Source of the DNA: Bdellovibrionales bacterium
GTDB lineage: Bacteria; Bdellovibrionota; UBA1018; CAIMNF01
DNA length: 64,000 nucleotides
Direction: 5' to 3'
Assembly: GCA_947462765.1 (NCBI GenBank)
Contig: CANHQK010000008.1
Span: forward strand, 1 to 64,000
A program made the position numbers and the translations under genes. The notes under the pieces are model-generated. The model made no database searches and had not been told where the DNA came from. It saw nothing but the letters and a program-made list of their open reading frames with translations. Positions 20,043 to 27,609 of this stretch are shown here, piece by piece (position 1 is the stretch's first letter; each line of letters opens with the position of its first letter).

Positions 20043-21713
20043 ATGAAAATCAGCATCTTGATCCTGCTGTCCTGGTTCTTTGCCTCAGGGTATTCCCTTG
20101 CTTCGACTTCCTACGAAAAGTTCCCGGTTCAGAAGAAGGGCGGGACCTTCACTGATGTGCTGGGCATGACTCCCCGGACGATGGTCCCGATGCTCGCGAC
20201 CGATGTCGATTCGATGGAATTGGGAGCCTTGTTCTATCTGCCTCTGTTCGGCAAAGACGGGCAGACTTGGGAGGATTATCCTTCTCTGGCCGAGAAGCTG
20301 GATATTTCGAAGGACCGCAAGGTGTACACCTACACCTTGAATGCCAAGGCCCGTTGGTCGGACGGGAGTCCGGTCACCACCGATGACGTGGAGTATACCT
20401 TTCAAAAACTCATGGATCCCAAGACCGAGGCGGCAGCGCTACGCTCGTATTACGAGAATGTGACGTTCGAGAGAGTGGATGGTCGGACTTTCCGATTTAA
20501 AATCGAGAAGCCCAAGTTCAATACTCTGACTTTTTTAAACGAGTTCCAGACGATCCAGAAAAAACAGTTCGAAAAAGAACCTGACTTCAACAAGAGCAAG
20601 GAGGCCCTGAAACCTGTTGGGAACGGGCCTTTCCGTTTCAAGTCGCTCTCTCGCGATCAGCGGGTGGTGGTGGAGCGTGATCAGAATTGGTGGGCAAAAG
20701 ATCTACCGGTGTTCAAAGCCCGGTTCAATTTCGATGTCATCCAATTCAAAATCATCCAGGATCCGACTCTCCGGTACGAGAAACTGCTTCAAGGCGAGAT
20801 CGATCAAACCATCCTGACTTCCGATCAGTTCGTGACCCAGGTCAACGGGGTGGATCGTGAGCGCTTCGGCAAGACCTCTAATGAGGGGAAGAAGGTCTGG
20901 GCCGACAAGCTCAAGTCATCGGGGCCGATGGGTTGGCTCGGTATGGCTTTGAACCTGAAGAATCCGATGCTCGCTTCCGTGAAAACGCGCAAGGGGCTGG
21001 CTTATCTGATCGATTACGCCTCGATCACTGACAAGGCTTTTTACGGGACGATGGAACAATCGGTTTCTCCATTTAATTCAGCCTCGGACAATGTCCACCC
21101 CTCATTGAAGCAGGCCCAGAACCGTTATCGCTTCGATCCCAAGAAGGCAGCCGAATTCTTCGAACAAGATGGTTGGAAAAAGGATCCTTCCTCTCCGGTT
21201 TTGGTCAAAGAGATCAATGGAAAGAAAGTTCCTTTCAAACTCCAGTTCAAGTTCCCTCTCGGTAGCCCTGCTCAGAGCAAGGCGGCCCAGATGTTGAAAG
21301 AAGTGTTCAAAAAGCAGGGAGTGGAGCTGGAGCTCAGGGCCATGGATACCACGGCTCTTTACAAGGATTTTGAAGACTCGAACTTTGAAGCCATGTTCAT
21401 GGCATGGTCAGGTAGCATGGAACCGGACCCGAAACAGTTGTGGTCGACGGATTCCATGAAGGGCGGTTCCAACAAGGTTTCCTTTTCAAACCCCAAGGTG
21501 GACGCGCTCATCCAGAAGGCCAATTTCGAGTTCAACCGCAAGTCCAGGACCAAGATTCTCCAGGAGATCGGAAAAATCCTGTACGAGGAACTGCCTTATA
21601 TTTTCATTTGTGAGCGCCATTTCATCCTGCAGGGGACAAATTCGCGTATCAAATCCCCGGTCTGGATCGAGAAGTTCGGATCATCTTCAGCTAAGGAGTT
21701 GTTCTATGAGTAA
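20043..21713 (+). CDS. ABC-type peptide/oligopeptide substrate-binding protein (SBP_bac_5 family)
   Basis: Signal peptide; PSLAEKLDISKDRKVYTYTLNAKARWSDGSPVTTDDVEYTFQKLMDP and NGPFRFKSL are hallmark family segments. Confidence 0.9.
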   Translation: MKISILILLSWFFASGYSLASTSYEKFPVQKKGGTFTDVLGMTPRTMVPMLATDVDSMELGALFYLPLFGKDGQTWEDYPSLAEKLDISKDRKVYTYTLNAKARWSDGSPVTTDDVEYTFQKLMDPKTEAAALRSYYENVTFERVDGRTFRFKIEKPKFNTLTFLNEFQTIQKKQFEKEPDFNKSKEALKPVGNGPFRFKSLSRDQRVVVERDQNWWAKDLPVFKARFNFDVIQFKIIQDPTLRYEKLLQGEIDQTILTSDQFVTQVNGVDRERFGKTSNEGKKVWADKLKSSGPMGWLGMALNLKNPMLASVKTRKGLAYLIDYASITDKAFYGTMEQSVSPFNSASDNVHPSLKQAQNRYRFDPKKAAEFFEQDGWKKDPSSPVLVKEINGKKVPFKLQFKFPLGSPAQSKAAQMLKEVFKKQGVELELRAMDTTALYKDFEDSNFEAMFMAWSGSMEPDPKQLWSTDSMKGGSNKVSFSNPKVDALIQKANFEFNRKSRTKILQEIGKILYEELPYIFICERHFILQGTNSRIKSPVWIEKFGSSSAKELFYE

Positions 21714-23532
21714 GACAGAAGTCCTGAATGAAATCACCGAACCCACCGGGCTCAATGAGCTCGAGACCGTACGTCACTCTTGTGCGCATGTGATGGCCCA
21801 TGCCATCCAACGCCTCTGGAAGGATGCAAAATTCGGTATCGGACCGACTGTCGAGGATGGGTTTTACTATGATGTGGAACTTCCGGTTCAGCTCACCACG
21901 GATGACTTGAAGAAGATTGAGAAAGAGATGAACCGGATCATCGGAGATGGTAAAGAGTTCGTCCGCACCGAGCTACCGGTTAGTGAGGCGATCGAAAAGT
22001 TCAAAGGGATGAATCAGCCGTTCAAGGTCGAGATCATCGAGACTCTCCGCGACCAGTTCGGAGCTTCGACGGTGAGCACCTACTCAGAGGGAGACTTCAC
22101 GGATCTCTGCCGGGGGCCTCACATTGAGCGCGCTTCAAAGATCAAGGCCTTCAAGCTGATGTCACTCGCAGGGGCCTATTGGCGCGGGAGCGAGAAAAAC
22201 CCGATGCTCCAGCGGATCTACGGGACGGCATTTCTCTCTCGCGAAGCACTTGATGAGCACTTGCATCTTCTCGAGGAGGCAAAACGCCGGGATCATCGCA
22301 AGCTCGGCAAGGAACTCGATCTTTTCGCCTTCCACCCCGAGGCGCCCGCGAGTCCATTTTTCCATCCGAAGGGAACCATTGTTTACAACCGTTTGGTCCA
22401 GTATGTGCGGGACATGTACGCCTACTACGGGTATGACGAGGTGATCACCCCTCAGATCTTCGATACGGTGCTCTGGAAGACCTCTGGGCACTACGATAAC
22501 TACAAAGACGATATGTTCTTCGTGGCCAAAGGGTTGGATGCGGCCCAGGGCGCCAAAAGTACGGAGGGGGAGAGAGAGTTCGCCGTGAAGCCGATGAACT
22601 GCCCGGCTTCGACCTATATCTTCTCCGCGCACAAGCGCTCCTATCGGGATCTGCCACTTCGCTTGGCGGATTTCGGCAGGCTTCACCGGAATGAGCTCTC
22701 GGGTGTCACGGCTGGCCTGACGCGTGTCCGTACATTCTGTCAGGATGACGCTCACGTGTATTGTACTCTGGACCAGGTCGAGGCGGAGATCGGGAAGATT
22801 CTCGATATGGTCGTGAAGACTTATACCATTTTCGATTTCAAGGTCGATGATCTCGAAATTTTTCTCTCCACCCGTCCCGAAAAACGGATCGGTTCCGACG
22901 AAATCTGGGATCGTGCCGAAGGGGCTCTCCGTAAGATTCTGGACCAGACCGGGCGGTCGTACGGAATTGATGAGGGGGGTGGGGCTTTTTACGGTCCGAA
23001 GATCGATATCAAGGTCAAGGACGCACTGAAAAGAAAATGGCAGCTCGCAACCGTCCAACTCGATTTCAACCTTCCCGAACGCTTCGACTGTTCCTATGTC
23101 GGTTCGGACAATGCGGCCCACCGTCCGGTGGTGATCCACAAGGCGGTACTCGGGTCATTGGAGAGGTTTCTAGGAGTGCTGATCGAACATGTTGCGGGTG
23201 CGTTCCCGTTCTGGCTGGCTCCGGTGCAGTGCCGTCTCATCCCGATTACCGATGCTCACATTCCCTATTGCGAGGAAATGGGCAAGCGCCTCCGCGCTCT
23301 GGGTATCCGTTTTGAGATCGACTCCAGGAACGAGAAGATGGGGCTCAAAACCCGTGAAGCCCAGATGTCGAAGATCCCCCTGATGCTGGTTGCAGGCGAC
23401 ATGGAAATGCAGAATGCAACCTTCGCGGTCAGGAAGTACGGATCTCGCGACTCGGAGACTCTGGGGATCGAAGCCATTCTCGGCCAGATGGAGGAGTGGA
23501 ACGCGATTCCGAAAAAACCGTTTCAGCTGTGA
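21706..23532 (+). CDS. thrS: Threonyl-tRNA synthetase, lacking the N-terminal TGS domain
   Basis: Editing domain RHSCAHVMAHAIQRLW, FTDLCRGPHIERASKIKAFKLMSLAGAYWRGSEKNPMLQRIYGTAF; catalytic domain MNCPASTYIF, FGRLHRNELSGVTAGLTRVRTFCQDDAHVYC; anticodon-binding C-terminus. The ATG overlaps the SBP stop. Confidence 0.95.
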   Translation: MSKTEVLNEITEPTGLNELETVRHSCAHVMAHAIQRLWKDAKFGIGPTVEDGFYYDVELPVQLTTDDLKKIEKEMNRIIGDGKEFVRTELPVSEAIEKFKGMNQPFKVEIIETLRDQFGASTVSTYSEGDFTDLCRGPHIERASKIKAFKLMSLAGAYWRGSEKNPMLQRIYGTAFLSREALDEHLHLLEEAKRRDHRKLGKELDLFAFHPEAPASPFFHPKGTIVYNRLVQYVRDMYAYYGYDEVITPQIFDTVLWKTSGHYDNYKDDMFFVAKGLDAAQGAKSTEGEREFAVKPMNCPASTYIFSAHKRSYRDLPLRLADFGRLHRNELSGVTAGLTRVRTFCQDDAHVYCTLDQVEAEIGKILDMVVKTYTIFDFKVDDLEIFLSTRPEKRIGSDEIWDRAEGALRKILDQTGRSYGIDEGGGAFYGPKIDIKVKDALKRKWQLATVQLDFNLPERFDCSYVGSDNAAHRPVVIHKAVLGSLERFLGVLIEHVAGAFPFWLAPVQCRLIPITDAHIPYCEEMGKRLRALGIRFEIDSRNEKMGLKTREAQMSKIPLMLVAGDMEMQNATFAVRKYGSRDSETLGIEAILGQMEEWNAIPKKPFQL

Positions 23533-24920
23533 GGTTGATCCAGGGTTCCCGGTATCGAGGGTTCGGGAAAAAGCTGGAGCAACTGCTTCAGTAGCTCTGG
23601 ATTGTAGCGGATATTCGAGGGATCGTTCACTTGCAAGGATCTGAGGTGTGATACCGCTTGGTGCGGAGTCATGAGCGGCTGGCCCTCTTTCAGGCAGGTG
23701 AGGTAATCAAATCGATCTGCGAGAGCCAGTACTTGGGCTTCTTTGCAGATCCGGTCTCCGAAATAGCCGTTCGGATAACCGGTACCGTTATAGAGCTCGT
23801 GATGCTGGAGAATGGCTTTGGTGACAATCTCCGGGACCACGATTTTTCGCGATTTGATCAGCTCCACCGAGATCTCAGGATGCTTCTTGTAAGCCTCTAA
23901 TTGCTCAGGGCTCATCCGTTCGGGGTCGAGCACCTGGATCTCGGCCGGGAGTTCGGCAATCCCGATATCATGCAAGAGGCCTGCAAGAGCGAGTTCTTCC
24001 GGTTTCCCGATGCCGAGCCCCATGGAGAAGAGCGCGGCCAGAGTCGAAACGTTGGCCGAATGGGAGTAGCCGTCCCCGCGCTCTCCGAGAAGGGTTTGAA
24101 TCCTCGAGTACCAGTCGTTTTCAGCTCCCTGAAGGATGTAGGATTTTACGATCTCCCCGCAATCTTTCATGATGGAGGCGCCTGTCTCAAAGGAAGCCGA
24201 TTTATCGGAGAACAATCCCCCGATCAGGTCCCTGACCGCACCCGAGAGGCGTTCTTTTTTCTCGGTGACGCTCAATTGTTCCGAAGAACCGAGAGCATGG
24301 AGACGTTTTGCCGAATAGGCGTAAAATTGCTTGATCTGGTCGGTGGGAACCTGGATGTTACTGAACTTGCTGTTTTTGATCCGATCCACGCGCGACTGAT
24401 CCAAGGCGTCGCCCGGGTTGCTGAGTTTTACGTAGCGATTGTTCGCAGGGAGATAAATGCTGGTTTCGAAATCAAGTTCCTGTCCCGGCTCAAGATCGAT
24501 GATCTTCACGGCGCGATAAGATTTGAGCTTTCCTTTACTGGCTTGAGCCAGGGCGTCTGCCACTGAGGTCCTGAGGTTGGTGATGTCCATCGGCATCAGG
24601 AAGGCATCGGTGAACCCGTTTTTCAGAAAACTCTTCCGCTCGAAACCCTCTCTTTTGTCGCAAACCAGAAAAATGGCTGTTTCTGGAAATTGCATACGGA
24701 GTGATTGAGCCAACTCGTTAGCCGGGAAATCTGAAGTTGCCGGGCCGGAAATGACGAGGCAGGGTGGCGTCGGTTGCTCTTGAAGGACCGAGTCCATTTC
24801 CATCGGGATCTCGACGATGCTGACGCGAGAAAGGGAATCCGACAGGAGCTTTTTGATCTCCTCTCCGAGTCCGACCGTCAGGACGATCAATTGCCCATCT
24901 GTTGTCGGGTGACCAGCCAT
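23523..24920 (-). CDS. HD-GYP domain protein with degenerate receiver-like N-terminus
   Basis: GYSHSANVSTLAALFSMGLGIGKPEELALAGLLHDIGIAELP...HHELYNGTGYPNGYFGDRICKEAQVLALADRFDYLT. Confidence 0.88.
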   Translation of the reverse strand: MAGHPTTDGQLIVLTVGLGEEIKKLLSDSLSRVSIVEIPMEMDSVLQEQPTPPCLVISGPATSDFPANELAQSLRMQFPETAIFLVCDKREGFERKSFLKNGFTDAFLMPMDITNLRTSVADALAQASKGKLKSYRAVKIIDLEPGQELDFETSIYLPANNRYVKLSNPGDALDQSRVDRIKNSKFSNIQVPTDQIKQFYAYSAKRLHALGSSEQLSVTEKKERLSGAVRDLIGGLFSDKSASFETGASIMKDCGEIVKSYILQGAENDWYSRIQTLLGERGDGYSHSANVSTLAALFSMGLGIGKPEELALAGLLHDIGIAELPAEIQVLDPERMSPEQLEAYKKHPEISVELIKSRKIVVPEIVTKAILQHHELYNGTGYPNGYFGDRICKEAQVLALADRFDYLTCLKEGQPLMTPHQAVSHLRSLQVNDPSNIRYNPELLKQLLQLFPEPSIPGTLDQPHS

Positions 24921-24927
24921 CGGGTGA

Positions 24928-25323
24928 TCAGCCTCCGCGCTTCTTGTGGACTGCTTCGAGCTTTTCGATCAACTGCTCTTTGCCGAATGGCTTGACTACG
25001 TAGTTGTCCACGCCAGCTTTGATCGCTTCGACGACCTGGTGCTGTTCGGCTTCGGCCGTGACCATGATGAACGGGGTGGTCTTGAAACGGCTGTCAGCGC
25101 GGAGCCTTTTTACAAGATCGAGTCCTGAACAGTTCGGCATATTCCAGTCGGAAATCACCAAACCGATCGGAGGAGTGGAGTTCTGGATCGCCTCCCAGGC
25201 CAGGATGCCATCAGCCGCTTCGATGATATTTTGAAAGCCGATCTCTTTCAGGACCTTACTGACCAGTTTCCTCATGGTCATCATGTCGTCGACCACGAGA
25301 ACTTTGATCTGTGTATTGAACAT
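24928..25323 (-). CDS. cheY: CheY-type single-domain response regulator
   Basis: MFNTQIKVLVVDDMMTMRKLVSKVLKEIGFQNIIEAADG...GLVISDWNMPNCSGLDLVKRLR...PFIMVTAEAEQ...GVDNYVVKPF. Confidence 0.9.
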   Translation of the reverse strand: MFNTQIKVLVVDDMMTMRKLVSKVLKEIGFQNIIEAADGILAWEAIQNSTPPIGLVISDWNMPNCSGLDLVKRLRADSRFKTTPFIMVTAEAEQHQVVEAIKAGVDNYVVKPFGKEQLIEKLEAVHKKRGG

Positions 25324-25458
25324 TTTCCTGTCTCCTCGCCGTAGATTGTACTTTGGAACGGGTCTCACTGTCTTTTTTTTTCATCGGCATCCTGAAGCGC
25401 TCAGGAGTGTCAAAAGAATGACCTCGCGAGTCCGCATGGGGTGAGGCACACTAGATCC

Positions 25459-25953
25459 ATGCCGAAAAAAGATGAGAAGCGTAGCCGGGTCCGTGTTCCC
25501 TTGAAGAGCCGAGTGAGGCATTCCGAGTACCAGGTGCTCGGCACTCCTGTGTTCCTAGAGAATGCGGCCATTGACCTTTCAAGTGGCGGGATTTCATTCG
25601 AAGCTTCGCGGGAATACCGGGTGGGGAGTCTGGTGATTCTTGAGTTTGAGTTGAACGGTGAGAAGCTGAAGCTTCTGGTCTGTGTTGCCTGGGTGAAAAA
25701 AGTCGCAAAGGACCGTTTTCAGGTCGGGGCCGAAGTGATGGCCATGGATCCGGGAGAAAAGGAGCGCCTGAGGTCCCATCTGGGCGGGATGATTGAATCT
25801 CTCGGAAAGGCGTCCCGTTCTGGAACCCGGAAGAAGAAATCGGTCAATAAGAAAGCCGTTAAAAAGAAGAATTCTAAAAAGAAGACCGCTAAAAAGAAAC
25901 CATCAGTCCGGAAAAAACAGACCAGAAAGCCTCAGTCCCGGAAAATGAAATAG
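25459..25953 (+). CDS. PilZ-domain protein with Lys-rich histone-H1-like C-terminal tail
   Basis: KRSRVRVPLKSRVRH...AAIDLSSGGISFEASREYRVGSLVILEFELNGEKLKL matches PilZ (RxxxR, D/NxSxxG). C-terminal KKKSVNKKAVKKKNSKKKTAKKKPSVRKKQTRKPQSRKMK. Confidence 0.85.
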   Translation: MPKKDEKRSRVRVPLKSRVRHSEYQVLGTPVFLENAAIDLSSGGISFEASREYRVGSLVILEFELNGEKLKLLVCVAWVKKVAKDRFQVGAEVMAMDPGEKERLRSHLGGMIESLGKASRSGTRKKKSVNKKAVKKKNSKKKTAKKKPSVRKKQTRKPQSRKMK

Positions 25954-26276
25954 GCGGCCCCGAGCAGGCAGATCGACGCATACAGGTAGTTCCGCGTGAT
26001 CGGGGTTTTCATGTAAAACACCGCGAATCCCGCGAAAATCAACATGGTCAGGATCTCCTGGATGATCTTGAGCTGTGAAAGGGTGAAGGTCTCCGATCCC
26101 ATTCGGTTTGCAGGCACCTGGAGGCAATATTCGATGAATGCGATCGACCAGCTGCTCAAGATGGCAAGGATCAGCGGTTTTTCACGCATGTTCTTGAGGT
26201 GCCCGTACCAGGCATAGGTCATGAACAAGTTGGCCAGAGCGAGTAGCAGGATCGGATTCCAGTGTTTCAAGGACAT
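25932..26276 (-). CDS. DMT-type small membrane protein (DUF486 family)
   Basis: NLFMTYAWYGHLKNMREKPLILAILSSWSIAFIEYCLQVPANRMG...FTLSQLKIIQEILTMLIFAGFAVFYMKTPITRNY is characteristic of DUF486. Confidence 0.85.
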   Translation of the reverse strand: MSLKHWNPILLLALANLFMTYAWYGHLKNMREKPLILAILSSWSIAFIEYCLQVPANRMGSETFTLSQLKIIQEILTMLIFAGFAVFYMKTPITRNYLYASICLLGAAYFIFRD

Positions 26277-26280
26277 GGGC

Positions 26281-27216
26281 TCAGGAACTCCGGAGTTCTA
26301 AGGGGAGAGTGATCCGCGTCGTTCCCCGAGAGCGCGGAAAGCTCACGGGTGCTTCGAGCAGGATGGTCTTCAATGTTTTTCTGTCGAAGGGGTGGCCCAG
26401 GCCATCCAGCAAGTGATCGCTCAGTACCGTAATTGCCTCGGGTTGGCCGGTTGGTCCGATGAGCAGGCGGAGCGAAAGCAGGCCGGCATTTGGAAATTCC
26501 GCTAGTTTCCCGAGCACGGTCGATGCGAAAGCATCCATCGGCCGAAGGGCCTGTTTCATTCCGAGTGCGCCTTCGATCATCGGGCGAGGTTCGGTGAACC
26601 ATCCATGAATGACCAAGCGGGATTCAAGGATGGAGGAAACTCCGTCCACCCTTTCGACCCCGTGAGGAAACCGGGGATCAAAGACGGTGAGTCGGTTGAA
26701 TTCGGGAGCGATTCTCTCGATTAGGTCGGATTCCTCGTGGGACGTATTTTCGCTGGTGTCGGCCAGGCACCGGATCAGAGTCGGGCGTGCGAGCAGGGTT
26801 TCCCCTCCACGAAAGGTCCGGCGCTTCCAGTGGGTGATCGAAAAAACAAAACTGAAGGGACCATGGGGTACATCGGTGTGGAGACGTTGTTGGCAGCCAT
26901 CGACATAGGCGCTGAGCCAAGGGTGGGAAATCATCTGACATCCGAGATTCTCACGACCCCATCCGGTCAGGTGCCGGATAAAAGCCCGGTAGTTCGAATC
27001 GCTGAAAAATCCGGCAGCCGGGGTCCTGAGTAGTCTGAACTGGTCACCCCGGTTCCAAAAGTCCCAGCAGAATCTGCGCGAGTCAGCTCGGACGGAATCA
27101 CTGAAGCGGGAGTCGAATTCGTCACGAAGAGACAGGGCACCCTTGAAAAACCCCGGGTGGGTTTCAAAGGGAGAGTAGCGGGAGCGACGGAACAGGACCG
27201 GGAATCGGTTTTTCAT
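26281..27216 (-). CDS. 2OG-Fe(II) oxygenase-like domain with TonB_C/AgmX-like C-terminal tail
   Basis: QQRLHTDVPHGPFSFVFSIT (HxD), FRGGETLL, FDPRFPHGVERV (distal His), SRLVIHGWF (Arg); then LSLRLLIGPTGQPEAITVLS...ILLEAPVSFPRSRGTTRITLPLEL, resembling TonB_C. Confidence 0.7.
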   Translation of the reverse strand: MKNRFPVLFRRSRYSPFETHPGFFKGALSLRDEFDSRFSDSVRADSRRFCWDFWNRGDQFRLLRTPAAGFFSDSNYRAFIRHLTGWGRENLGCQMISHPWLSAYVDGCQQRLHTDVPHGPFSFVFSITHWKRRTFRGGETLLARPTLIRCLADTSENTSHEESDLIERIAPEFNRLTVFDPRFPHGVERVDGVSSILESRLVIHGWFTEPRPMIEGALGMKQALRPMDAFASTVLGKLAEFPNAGLLSLRLLIGPTGQPEAITVLSDHLLDGLGHPFDRKTLKTILLEAPVSFPRSRGTTRITLPLELRSS

Positions 27217-27252
27217 GGCTCGTGACGCAGGCGGAGGGTTAAGATCGGGTTC

Positions 27253-27543
27253 ATGCCAGAAGAAAAATTAACACAGCCCATCCGGAATGCATCTTGGAAA
27301 TGGTTGTTCGGTTGCTCGGTTTTCGGAATGGTGGGATCCGGTTTGGGCGTGAGCATGGTCTTGCCCCGACTTTTTTCGTGGTATTTCGAGCCCCCGGCTT
27401 CAATCGGAGTCTCTTGTTCGGGCGCCGTACGGTGGGCTGTGGAGCGAGTGCTCCAGATTCAGCTTTTGGCGCTGGTCGTCGGGAGTGCTCTTGGGTTCTT
27501 CTTGGCGCTCATGTGGCGCATGCGTCAAAAAAAACGCAGCTGA
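27253..27543 (+). CDS. Small membrane protein, two predicted TM segments, unknown function
   Basis: WLFGCSVFGMVGSGLGVSMVLPRLF and IQLLALVVGSALGFFLALMW hydrophobic segments; directly upstream of the che cluster. Confidence 0.5.
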   Translation: MPEEKLTQPIRNASWKWLFGCSVFGMVGSGLGVSMVLPRLFSWYFEPPASIGVSCSGAVRWAVERVLQIQLLALVVGSALGFFLALMWRMRQKKRS

Positions 27544-27561
27544 GAGGTTCTCCGGCTGACT

Positions 27562-27589
27562 TCAAGTTCGGAGGGGAATCGTCCGATCA
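27562..27589 (+). promoter_or_regulatory. Candidate sigma28 (FliA)-type promoter upstream of cheA
   Basis: TCAAGTTC-N12-TCCGATCA, close to the TAAAGTTT-N11-GCCGATAA consensus; same layout as the motA site at 42353. Confidence 0.55.
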
Positions 27590-27609
27590 GGGTAAGAGAG
27601 AGGACCCTC

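Noticed and set aside
22162-23139. 325-aa minus-strand ORF
   Set aside because: Antisense of thrS; no independent evidence.
25410-25438. Third sigma28-like site upstream of the PilZ gene (TCAAAAGA-N13-TCCGCATG)
   Set aside because: Poor match in both blocks and wrong spacing compared with the cheA and motA sites.
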